From NCBI GenBank assembly GCA_035236585.1, contig CP141126.1, positions 68,239,414 through 68,303,413 of the forward strand: a stretch of 64,000 nucleotides of DNA, given 5' to 3'. Position numbers and translations under genes: made by a program. Shown one piece after another: positions 12,329 to 25,071 of the stretch (its first letter is position 1; the number at the start of each line of letters is the position of its first letter). Below the pieces are notes generated by a model, which worked only from the letters and a program-made list of their open reading frames with translations, did no database searches and was not told where the DNA came from. This DNA comes from Warburgia ugandensis. Taxonomy: Eukaryota > Streptophyta > Magnoliopsida > Canellales > Canellaceae.

Positions 12329-14249
12329 ATGCTCATAACTAGCTCATTGAAATAGTGTATCTTCAATATCTAGAGACCAACCACCACAGCTTCCACAATG
12401 ACTATGGATATGTCTCAAAAAGGGTGTCATGAATACCTCCAGTGGTCATTTCTCTACAACAACATTCAAGAAAAATAAGTGCCTCTTTGTGCATGGATAC
12501 TTATCACCTTAGCATAATTAGCTTGAACAAACATATATCTCAATCTAAATGTCAATAAATCATAAAACATATATCTCATGCAAAATTATGAATTTCTTTA
12601 ACTTATCTCAAAGCATGGGATTGATGCAATTTCATGTATAATAATTTTGTTCAAAAACATACAACTGCTCGTAATAAAATGAGCAACATCATTTTTATTT
12701 TCCATATAAAAGTATGCATCATGGTTATGAAGGTACATATATATAAATCACATGCCTCATTTGCAAATATTAGTATTCTTTAAAAGTTAAAATAATGCAA
12801 CATGACAAAATATTAATTTTATGATAGTCAAGTAGTGTCAATTGAAAGTATGATAATCAAATGATCTGAATATTTTAAATCTACATATTTTAATAAAGCT
12901 GATAACATACTCAAAATCTCAATTGCAAATAGATTTTAAAACTACCTACCTTGAACATGGTTATCCCAATCGCCAAAATGCTCAATAAGCTTAGTTTGTA
13001 CCAATTAGCGTCTTTGTCAACACATGTACATTACAATATCATTTATCTTGCTTACAATTTCTTAATTGTAACTTATTTAGCTTTGACCACCATTAATGTG
13101 GTGATTCTGCCTTTACTTCTTTTTGATCATAGGTATTCCTCTTTATTTTTGTCATAATATCAAATTTTGGGCATTGGTTAAAGATCAACTGTCTAGATAT
13201 TAATCTCTGACTTATGGATAGTTTATTTCTTATCTCAATGTTTGATATATTGATCTGAGGGTTAGATTAAATTCTGATAGGTCAGATCTATAGTTCCAAG
13301 TTATCCTAACATCAAATCTTCGAATCTAAGGTCATTAGAACAATCTAACTATTAGATTAATCTAATTAATAATATAAATAGTTCACTTGTTCTTCTTAAG
13401 GTTTAATCCATTTTTAATCTTGTTTATTTTCTAAATTTTCTACAATTTATCAGGCATAACTAAGATAAAAATAAATTTAAATTAATTTAAATAAGACTCA
13501 ATTGAGGTCGTACTTCTGATCTCTTAAATCCATGTATGACATTATGTCTAATGTGGCTTGATAGGGTTTGATTGCCTTTGATAAAAAATTCGAGAATGAA
13601 TGACTTTGATCAAGGGTTAGATATATGGTCAAATCTAAAGGAAGCTCAAATCGGTGGCTGATCTATGTGTTAGGTAGTTAATCATGGGTTAGATCATCTT
13701 AAAGGGATGGATCAGTTGCAAATCTAACATCTAGTGGACAATCAACAATTAGATCGTGATAAAAATGTTAGATTGGTTGCATATCTAATTTTTGTGATTG
13801 ATTAATGGTTGGATCACGTGGGCATTTGTGGAAATGATCACAGATTTGATGTTAGGTGATGGATCATGGGCTAGATGATGATGGATGGTCAGATCTATCA
13901 TAGATCAACATGATCATGACTGTATATTATTGTCGGCTTCATATCACCATCGGATCTTCACCAATGACTAAAGAGGATGATGTGTTTCATTTCTTGCTTA
14001 GTGAGGGTTAGCGGTGAATTAGGGAATTCTAGTATAAGATTGGATGGTAATAGATCAAATCGTCCCATATTAGAGCTACCATCAGATATGCATGAAGGCT
14101 TAGATTGGTTGTTTATTTAGGTTTTAAGTTGGTAATCAAGGGCTAGATCAGTCATAGATTAAGTTATTAGTGACCAATTCAATGGGCAAATTTGGATCAA
14201 CGGTCAGATTTATGGGTATCTCCATAGATCAGATAGAGAAAGGAATCAA

Positions 14250-14871
14250 GGGCTCAATGATGGTAGTAGGTCCACTTGTGAAGGCTAGCAAGGGAGAGAG
14301 AGCATGGCAGGTGAAACCAGATGCACTAGTGTTAGCTTCCAGTCAGCCACTTGTGGGGAATGCGTGGAAGAGGAGGAGTGAGAGGGAGATGATCTCGATG
14401 CATTGACCTACTGGGTAGGTGTGTTAGGTCAATGGTGCAACAGGGAAAGGGGGGAGATGGGCTAGAGCATGTGGAGTTTTAGTGACCAGCCACTGGAAAG
14501 GAAAGAGGTGAAGGGAAAATTTGTGAACAATGTGGCTACACGTAGTGTGGGTCATCAACAGCAATCCACTAAGAGATCAAAGGGAGACAGGGAGTCAATT
14601 TAAACAAGCAGTAACTTGCCAACGACAAGCTACAAGCTAGAGAGGGGGATGAGGAAGAATAAGATATGAGGTTTTGGAGTTATTTGTTTGTTGGGAAATA
14701 GATCAAGGAAAGGGGGGGGGGGAAGGAGGGGGGGGATTTTTGGTTGTCGTTGATCGGAGAATATCATAGACGAGGAAGAGGGGGGACTACATAGGTCAAT
14801 GTAGGAAGAAGAAAACGTTGGAGAGGGGGAAAATGAGGGGTTGGTTTGGGAGCGGCCAGCTCGACCGCACG

Positions 14872-14928
<57 letters not shown>

Positions 14929-15120
14929 ACTGACTGGCTCACCTTGAGCAATGCCAACAAGGTAAAAGGTAGGGGGTGACCAGGTGGGTGTGTTGTAGTT
15001 GGCCGGTAAAAGGGAGAAAGAGAAAGAGTACAGAGAGGGGGAAGATGGCTGGTGGGGTCTGCTAGAGAGGAGAGTTAAAGATGGTGGGGGGTGGATGGGA
15101 AAAGATGAGTGATAGATCTA
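14250..15120 (-). other. GC-rich core of LTR C with G-run cluster
   Basis: The equivalent of the GC-rich cores in A and B. It includes two long G runs at 14712-14736 (11 Gs, then GG, then 8 Gs separated by short A spacers), absent or shorter in the other copies. The plus strand could form a G-quadruplex. Many positions that are C or G in B are T or A here, consistent with an older or more decayed copy. Confidence 0.45.
14874..14926. repeat. (GA)n microsatellite in LTR C
   Basis: A GA run of about 53 bp at the same LTR position as the tract at 8965-9019. Confidence 0.95.
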
Positions 15121-15417
15121 ATTGGGGGCTCCATTATAAAAAATAGACCCTCCGTTTAGACACTTTTGTTTCAAAACATATTAATGGAGTAATTTGTAAA
15201 ATTTCTAAAATGCCCCTACTATTAAAAAGCTATAGCTTTCTTATCCGAACTCTATTTTCATCGTTCTTAATATTGTTAGATTCTATCTTTTGAGTACAAT
15301 TCAATTATTAAGGTTACAAAACTTTATTTGTCTTCTATAAAAATCTTATTCATAAAATTCTATTTTATCCTTTTTTGTAATAAAAATTGCATAAAATAAG
15401 CTTTTTGGGTTATTACA

Positions 15418-16209
15418 CGTCACCTTCTAGGAAGGTGGCTCCTTCCCAAATGTAAAATCATGGAACCCTAAGTTTGGTTGGTGGAAAAGGTTAGGAAATG
15501 GATTAGGAAAGTGGGTGCTTTCTCTCTTGATAGGTCCCTTAATGCATAATTATCTTACCTTTTATAATTCTCTCTCAAAAATCACACTTTAATCATAAGA
15601 TATTTTCTTGAATTAGTGCTCCAATTGTGTGGTTCCATGTGGCATTCATCCATGGCTTAATTACTCACTTTGATGGATCATTCCTTGGTGGCTTAAGTGG
15701 CTTCAATGCTTAGCTTCAAGCCTTAGTAGCTTAGGTTTCTTAGTCGGACTAGGAAACCTCATGTATAACTTTAATTTAATGCAAAGTGATGGAAATGCAT
15801 GACTTTTTACATGTATCATTTTAATCACTTTGCTTTCTTCCAATTTCTTTTGGGTGCTCCGCCCCTACACCTCAGGCAGGGGTGCGCCGCCCATTGCATC
15901 CTTGGTGAGTTAACCATGTAGCTCAACCTATGAAAAGCTTTGCCAAGAGCAATATAAGTTGTTGGATCATCTTCTCACTTCGTACAAAAGAGTAAAAACA
16001 TCTAATTAAATCCTAAAAAATTATGATGATTCATATACTTACTCTATATTAGCTTTTGAACCTACAAAATATCAAACTTTTGCATTATTAGGTTAGAAAT
16101 ACAAGCGTTACAAAATTTCAAAAAAAAAAAAAAACTAGAAATAATACTACATTTTATAACACATGGGCTACTAATTTGGTACTTTTTATATAAAATTGAA
16201 TACTTAACA
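15418..16209 (-). mobile_element. Athila-like LTR fragment 'L'
   Basis: On minus this begins TGTTAAGTATTCAATTTTATA at 16209 and matches the first part of LTRs G, E, F and K (for example the shared 'cattcatccatggctt' and 'gctccaattgtgtggtt' blocks also seen near 38410-38450). It stops abruptly at 15418, exactly where the chromovirus terminus ends. The simplest reading is that the chromovirus array was inserted into this LTR, with the remainder left of the window. It includes a GC-rich stretch (15850-15900) also found in LTR F. Confidence 0.7.
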
Positions 16210-18070
<1,861 letters not shown>

Positions 18071-18404
18071 TTCTTTCCTCCTTAAAGGAGTTTTTTTCGT
18101 GAAGTTCTTTTCATGTTATCTTCCAAACAATTTTAGAAGCATCCTCATCATGTCTAATAGGATAATCATTCCAATAGTCTCTAAATAAATTAGTTCATAT
18201 GGTAGGAAAATCCATGCTAGGTCAAATCAGAATGTGTCATAAATACCCATGGTACAACTAGCATATTACAACACTCCAACAACTAAATTCAGCTATGTAC
18301 AACAATAGTGTAGGTAAAACCACCATGTATCCGTATAAAGGAATAACCACACATTAGTATGCATGAATTAGAGGTAAAGTGATTACATATTGAATCAATT
18401 CTTG

Positions 18405-18540
18405 TAATAGGAAATTTTGTATCAATCAAAATTAGAGCATCTCATCTCACCAGTAGGCAAATTTATGCCAATCAAAATCAACGCATATAAGCTCACCAAT
18501 AGGCAAATCTATACTAATCAGAATTACAGCATATCAACGC
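18405..18540. repeat. About 46-bp tandem repeat, 3 degenerate copies
   Basis: Three successive units share the pattern 'taggcaaat-t-t-ccaatcaaaat-a-agcatat' (for example at about 18451 and 18497). Copies differ by several substitutions. Confidence 0.55.
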
Positions 18541-18603
18541 ATAGTACATGCAAACTCATGCCAATCATCTCATTCCATAACACTATCATACTATGAGACC
18601 CTA

Positions 18604-18660
18604 GAAGCCTGCCACCTAGAAGTTTGCCACCTAGAAGCTTGCCACTTAGAAGCCTACCAG
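18604..18660. repeat. 15-bp tandem repeat, nearly 4 copies
   Basis: The unit gccacctagaagctt recurs at 18611, 18626 and 18641 with one or two changes per copy, ending in a partial unit. Confidence 0.8.
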
Positions 18661-18689
18661 TGCCTCTGGCACTTGCCCTCATTGGTCAC

Positions 18690-20338
18690 TGATAAGTGTA
18701 CAATTTTGTATAACAAGTACCCAATTAGCAGCCCATGTGTTATAACTTATAGTGTTAAATTAGGGTTTTTGGCCAGAATTTAATAACACATGTATTTCTA
18801 ACCTAATAGTTCAAAAGTTTGATATTTTGTTAGTTTAGAAGCTAATCTAGAGTAAGTATGTGAATGATCATATTTTAATAGGATTTAATTAGCATTTTTC
18901 TCCTTTTGTAGGTATTGGAGCTTTGGATTTCAGACTTATTTGATGATTTCTTCCTTTGGTCTTCTTATTATTCTCTTGATTATTTTCTCTCCAATTTAGG
19001 TTAGTAACTTAGTTGTTTTGCTTTAGTTTCATTGCTTTTAGTTTTCATTGTTTTGTTCCTTAAAGCCCATGCTATCTTTCCAACCCTTAAGCCTTTCCTT
19101 TCTTGCTTCAATTCTATAGTTGTTCTTTGTTATTCAATCAAGATTCAAGTTATTTAATATTTGGTAGTGATCACCAAGAGAATAGCTAGCTCAAATCCTT
19201 GGTTTCTCCACTTGAATTTCACATTTTCTACCCTCTTTTTCTCTTAGTTTTGGGCAAATTTTCCTTGGCTAGTTCTCCTTTTTAGTTTTCTTTTCTTTCA
19301 AATTACTTTTTATGTTTTCTTTACATATCATTATAATTTATATTGGGAGATTTAAATTGAATTTTTGTAGTAGTTTAGATATAGTTTTGCAAGCTTGAAT
19401 AGTGTACAATTTCAAGGATTGTAGATAGTTTTATGCACATAATTTTGGTGTAATTTTGGAAGTGAATCAATAAATTTTTGGTGGAATTATTGGTATGGAA
19501 TGTTTCTTTCATCAATGTAATTTGGATCTAGGTTATTTATTTGCATAAAATTTGTAGTTTCAATTGCTTTCATTGCTTGATTTGTTTGATATTCTTAAGT
19601 AGTTGAAATCTAGATTTTTTTCCCCTTTAACTTTGTCTTTGTTTACAGCCATCTAAACAACTTATTTACTTGAATCCTTAGGAACCCATTTAGATTTTCA
19701 TATTTCTTACTTGATCTATTAATTAGTTTGTCCGATAGTTCACTTCAGTTTCATTAATTCTAATCACTTTTGCTCCTCAAAACCATGCATACAATCCATG
19801 GATCATGCACATGGTACTAGGTCACTTTCCTTTTTGGTTTTTGCTTAGTTTAGTCATATAATCATGTTTTAGAAGTATTTAATTATTTTTTTTCTTCTTA
19901 GTTTCGGTTTAGAAGGTTTACTTTTTGAATTTTAGAAAGTTTCATTTTAAAGAAGTTTTAGCTTAGGAAACTATTAGATTAGGAAAGATTCCTTTTTAGT
20001 AGATTGCTTAAGTTAAGTTGCTTACTTTGACCCATTCCAATTTAGCATTAGTTTCCTTTAGTTGCTTGCATGTTAGTTAGGTAAGTTTCTATTTTAATTA
20101 CTTAACTTAAATTTTGGAAAGTTTCTTTTAATTCTAGTTTCTAATTCCATGTATGTTTCTTTCTTAGTTGTTTTAATTTTCTAGTTTAATCACAATGGTA
20201 TCTCTTTGGATAAAGTTAATCAATTTTAATAAGATCCAATTCATTGCAAATCTATGAGATTCCTCATGGTATCAACCTTGCTTGCATGAAAATACTATAT
20301 TGATTTGTGCGTTTGAGAGTAATTTTAAAGCTACACCA
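18690..20338 (+). mobile_element. Athila-like 5' LTR 'D'
   Basis: It starts tgataagtgtacaattttg and ends gctacacca immediately before an Asp-type primer site, so it is the 5' LTR of a plus-strand element. It matches LTR E (25072-27681) at both ends but lacks about 1.05 kb that E has (25293-26345), so it is 1649 bp against 2610 bp. It shares the late-LTR block 'catggtatcaaccttgcttgcatgaaaatacta' type sequence with E, F and K. Confidence 0.82.
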
Positions 20339-21530
20339 AGTTTTTGGTGTTGTTGCTGGGGAACAGCAATAGATTTGTAGTCGAATCTTTATTTAGATTG
20401 TTTATCTTTAGTCGTAATTATAGGTTGCATTAGATTAGGCTTTTTTCACTCATTTGCTTATTTTGTTAATTACTCATAAATAGATCTATCTTACTTGTTT
20501 TGTGCAAGGAAAATTTGGCAAAGGAGCAGTGGCAATCTTGGGAGTCAAAGCTTCATTGACTTTTATTGCTTTTCTAGATTAGGACTTTTTCTTTTTTTGA
20601 GTGAACTTGTAGTGAGGCCCGATTATTACTTGCAATTTTTTTTTTTTTTTTTTTTTAAATGGGTTGTATTAATACAGGGCAAGTGATGGGTAAGGAGGCC
20701 CACACTTGATCTTCTTCAAAAAATCCCACTCTAAGTTTCCCTCACTGTCTTTTACTTTCTTAGTGTAATTGCATTTAGTGTAAATTACATACTTGTTGGT
20801 AGATGTTCATATAGATTAAGGTCATTCATCTTAACAATTGCATCTTATTTAGGGTTGTTGCATTATATTGTACTTATCTAACCCTTGGTTGGATAACATA
20901 TAGGCTACATTAGTTTGCTTTCTTGTACTTGTATTGCATGTTTACTAGTTTATGGTAGATGAAATGTAATGTTAGTAAGGGCCCCACAGGAACCCTCATA
21001 AGATAAGGATTGAATTTCATCACCAGATCCTTGGCCCACCTAGGTAATAGTCAAATTCCTTGTATGTTTGCGATCTAGCCCTTGAACTATTAATTAAAAG
21101 TCGAGTAGGAAGAGACTTAGGGTTTCAAGCTCGTAGGAAGCTTTTTGAAGGGTTAGATCTATTGTCTCTCTAGTGGCTTTTGAGCATCGTGGTTATAGTG
21201 GGTATCCAAAATCCAAATAATTTTCCCACACTTTTTATTGACGGTTGTTGAGTTCTAAATGCCGTCTTTGATGAGAATTGTATTAACAACTTTAGAGCAG
21301 AACTTAACTAGTAAGCAATGTTCATGCCTAGACCAAAGGAGGAGACATCTAGATTTAGGTCTAAAAGCTACTACCCTACACATTATCAAAGATCAATAAT
21401 TCATCTTGCTAGTGGACTATTAAGGATTGATGTTCATCACTTGGAGTTAGAAGTCACATTTAGTTAGGATGCATAATTTGGTTAGGGTTTTTCATTAAAA
21501 AAAGAAAAAAAACTAAAAAAAGTTACTGAT
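20339..21530 (+). mobile_element. 5' leader of element D-E
   Basis: Untranslated leader that aligns with 34712-35950 (element F) and 62855-64000 (element I). Shared blocks include 'gagcagaacttaactagtaagcaatg', a poly-T run (about 20637-20656) preceding 'gggttgtattaatacagggcaagtg', and 'gggccccacaggaaccctcataa'. The leader is over 1 kb, typical of Athila-like elements. Confidence 0.65.
20341..20364 (+). other. Primer-binding site of element D-E (Asp-tRNA type)
   Basis: The sequence reads tttttggtgttgttgctggg, then gaac. The standard Athila/Calypso-group site is TGGCGCCGTTGCCGGGGA. This copy differs from it only by four C to T changes, which is what cytosine methylation decay would give. Confidence 0.75.
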
Positions 21531-21533
21531 TCA

Positions 21534-22608
21534 TTGTATACTACAATTTATTTTGGTTTATGTAAAGTTGAGTGCAATGATCTACTGTGTAGGGTTAGTC
21601 TACCACCTATGTCTTACTATTTCACTACTAAGTTATTACATTATGAGGATATGTATAAGACAAAGGTAAGAGATACTCTTGATTTGTCCGATACATTTGA
21701 TAGAATGGCTACTATGACAGAGAGGATGGAAAGTCTAATGAATAGGGTCAATTCTTTTAGGTAAGATACTAAGTCATATCAATAGCCTTACTACAACAAT
21801 TCCTACACCTATTCTAACCCACAATATCCCACTACTTCATGGCCATCAAGCTCCACATACAATGGATACTATTAGGAGAAAGTGGATGTACTTAGTGCAT
21901 TCACACACCCTAGCAATTATTATCTTAATACAGACTATAATCGATGGGCTAAGCATCATGACCAACGATGGTCTCAGAATTATCAGGAAGAACCATCATG
22001 GTCCCACCCTACTCAACATTATCAGAACTATCTAGAACATCAGGGACAACCATCATGGATTCAACCTACTCAGCCATGTTTCAGTACTCTAATGCCACTG
22101 CAATACCAGCCATAGAATCATTTCCTAAGGAACAATCTTTAGAAGAGACCCAATTTAGTGAAGAGACTCAACATTTTCTTGAATTTGACTACCTATAATT
22201 TATGGTTGAAAAGTATGAATGGGAAGAGAAAATGAAACAATATGGGAAAATACTAACAAAAACATTGCTAAATTTATAAAAAGGATTGAGGAAATGAAAC
22301 CAGTAAGGGAAATGGAATAACATAGGGTGGAAATTGCATATGATCATTTTGAGCCACAAAGTTATTCACCATCCTTGATCATTGATATTGATAATGGAAT
22401 GAAAATTGCATATGATCATTTTGAACGAAAAAATCCACAATCATCCTCACATACCTCCCATTCATATCTACTTAAGCCATGTCCTACTCCATTTTATGAT
22501 TATGATGATGTGTCATCCATTGATGAAGAGAATGAACATTTGGACACTGAGCTTTTAGTAGACATTTCTCAATGGCAAGACCAAGTAGAACCCCTTTGCA
22601 GAGCTTAA
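21534..22608 (+). pseudogene. Broken gag-like coding remnant of element D-E
   Basis: Three consecutive open segments (21534-21764, 21882-22115, 22327-22608) in different frames appear to be pieces of one ancient coding region. The first has a short possible coiled-coil stretch with repeated TERMESLMNRV-type residues. The second is rich in Q, W, Y, S and P (repeated QPSW/EPSW motifs), like the low-complexity tail after gag. The third is acidic and repeats the block 'KIAYDHFE' twice. I do not recognise a catalytic domain. Pol should follow gag here but is absent, so the element probably depended on proteins supplied in trans. An alternative is that this is an unrelated captured fragment. Confidence 0.4.
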
Positions 22609-25071
22609 AATACAAATTGAATCTTGTAGTGTAGAAGAAGTACCCAATTAGGATCTACAGACCTTATTTGATCAAACTCTAGATAGCAATATAGGTCCAC
22701 CTAAAATGTTAGCTATGTTTGACGAACATGAAGAAGAAGAGTCCATTTATGTATATATTGTACATCATACATTATAAGACACTAAGGGTTTGAGCTCCAC
22801 CATATCCCTGACTCCATTAGATCAAGAACAACACTTTAAGGAAGAATAGATTCATCTTATACCCCAATTTCAAGAAAATGTAAGGGAGAAGGAGGAAAAA
22901 CATGTACTGATTATTGCATGCCCCATTATCCCTCAATTTGATGAACGAGGGGACCATGCATTTCAATATGGTCCAACAAACTTCACAGCTGCCTTTTATG
23001 CTATCAAGTTACCACTACATCATATTTCAAGGTGGAGTATATGTATTGGCTATCTTGAAATTTTAAAAATGGGGGGATCATCAATTTCATTCTGGTCCCA
23101 CCAAATCCAAAATTGCGATGCTTTATTATGTCTTAATGTTATCACCACCAAAATTTTCAAAGTGGAGAATATACACAGACTACTGTGAGATTCTGAAGGT
23201 GAGAAAAAATTTCCTATTTCAATGTTAGAGTTAGGGAAAATTACTTTAATTAGTTAGGTCTAGGACTAGGATAGAGTAAGGTACTTATAAGATATGTCTA
23301 GTTGAAGATGTAAAACATAGCACTCACTGGGAGACAACCTGGGGTTTTTAGAATGTCTCATTGTTCTGCACTACCCATTCATCATTAAGGTGTCCTATAT
23401 TTCAAAACATTGAGGACAATGTTTAGGTCAGGTTCGTGGGTGTGGACACGCATGAGATTTCTGAGTTTTTCTTCATACTTTTGAAAAAAAAATCAAAATT
23501 TTCTAAGTTTTTAGGTCAAGTTCCTTTGTTGTGATGAGAATTGGATCGTTTGAAGATTAGTATTTCCACTATAACTTCTTAATAGAAATACATATGGTTA
23601 ATTTTGCATTTTATTTATGTCCTAAAGTATTTTATGAAAGTTAAATCTTGGAATACACTTACGCACAGTGCATAATCTAGACTGATAGATGGTTATGACT
23701 TAGAGACTTTAAGGAAATCAGTGGAGACCTATATTTCCAAGTAAGAATTAGAGACTATCATCTTTCTGAGGGTTATATATAATTCCATATTGTCTTCACC
23801 GAACATAATTTTCAAGGATCCCAACATCTTTGTTTTGGTAAAATCACCAAGAATCAAGGAGTACCAACTTTGTTTTTGAAATATTTATTGACTTAGAGAG
23901 GCTTTAAGAAACCTAAGAAATGATATAGGCCATTCTTGTTTTAGCCTAGAGATATAAAGCCTACCCAATATATTATATCACTAATTAAACCTTTTGAACC
24001 TCTCAGTAAGACCTTTTCTTTTCAAAACCCAATTTACCCTCACCCAAAGAAACCCTAATAAGAATTTTTATTACCCACTTGTCAAAAATGAATAGAAATG
24101 GTAAAAAAATTAGAAAAGGACAAAAGTTAAAGAAGTGAAAAAATATCAAAGTGTTTACATTGAAAGAAAAAGCCTTCTTTAAAGAAGTACAAAGAAAAGT
24201 ATTCCTTCTTAGAAATTCAAGAAAAAAAAAGAATTAGAAAAAGAAAAGAAAAGTTATGAATAAAAGAGAAAGGAAAAATAGAAGATATTCACTTCAATAG
24301 AGTCAAAGTAGGAAAATTGTCATACATAATTGAAGACCTCTACTCAGATTTGAAAATTTGAATCCTTATATCCTTCTTTTTAGATCCCCACCTAAGCCTA
24401 CGCTTTGTCTTATCTAAAGACCTATTTATTTTTGGTGGAACATAGCCTTAATGAGGATATAATAGGAAGGAATTAAGGTGAACCATTTCTAATGGTCATA
24501 GTAATGGTATCCACTCTAGGGATCATCACATTCCTTTATCTCATATGTGTTTTAAGAAATTATATGAACCATTAGATTGTTGGATTCTGTCACATAGTGA
24601 GAGAATTTTGTTTGATCCCATTTCTATGAGAGCTTTATTTCTAAGTGTATACTAGTGAGAATTTGAGGTCAAGACATCTTTCCAATGGAGCAATAAGCAT
24701 ATCTATTTAGAAGTTCTAACTTATGCAGTTGCACACATACTACACTCTGAGATGAAACTGGAATAAAATGGCTTTGATATATGGGTAACTTGTGGAATAT
24801 TTCATTCCTCTTTGTTAAGTTGTTAAAGCAAGAAGAGTATTAATGGAGAAGAATTCTTTGAGATAAAATAAAGGACTTAGCCTTATGGATTTTGTTAGTA
24901 TATTCACTACAAACCTTCACAAGGCAAACTCATCCATTAGGGGTAATCTAGGAGTTTAAGGGCTTGTTGCATATGTTAAATGCAATCATGAGTACTTACA
25001 AAAATGACAACCATTTTATTTTAATGATTTTTGCATATTTTACTTGGGACTAGAAAAATGCAGGTTGGGTG
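22609..25071 (+). mobile_element. Non-coding 3' region of element D-E
   Basis: Contains two landmarks common downstream of pol in Athila-like elements: 'cactcactgggagacaacctgggg' (near 23320) and 'cattgaggacaatgttta' (near 23410). The same landmarks occur on minus near 40600 and 40520 (element G) and in the palindrome arms near 43270 and 43515. The region ends with the purine-rich tract (aaaaatgcaggttgggtg) before LTR E. No reverse transcriptase, RNase H or integrase is visible. Confidence 0.6.
25056..25071 (+). other. Polypurine tract of element D-E
   Basis: The stretch aatgcaggttgggtg directly precedes LTR E. Equivalent sites are GGTTTGGGGGTG on minus at 38875-38886 and aatgtaagtttagggg at 44830-44844. 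Confidence 0.55.

Larger units (their letters stand above)
11507..15417 (-). mobile_element. Chromovirus LTR 'C', missing one end
   Basis: Third copy of the same LTR. It aligns with LTR B from about 5640 to 9620 and ends exactly at ..gggttattaca (15417), the same terminus as A and B. Its other end was lost with the primer site. The sequence beyond 15417 belongs to a different (Athila-like) LTR, so 15417 is the outer edge of the whole array. It carries a 98-bp internal duplication, a G-rich tract and a GA microsatellite. Confidence 0.75.
18071..18689 (-). mobile_element. Polypurine tract and internal remnant of chromovirus M
   Basis: It starts ttctttcctccttaaagg (on minus a polypurine tract ending at LTR M) and continues as AT-rich sequence with two small tandem repeats, until the Athila-like LTR D begins at 18690. 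No protein motif was recognised. The rest of the M internal region was displaced or deleted. Confidence 0.5.

Noticed and set aside
18400..18662. Short tandem repeats as a CRISPR-like array
   Set aside because: The repeats are contiguous with no unique spacers, and the context is plant retrotransposon DNA.
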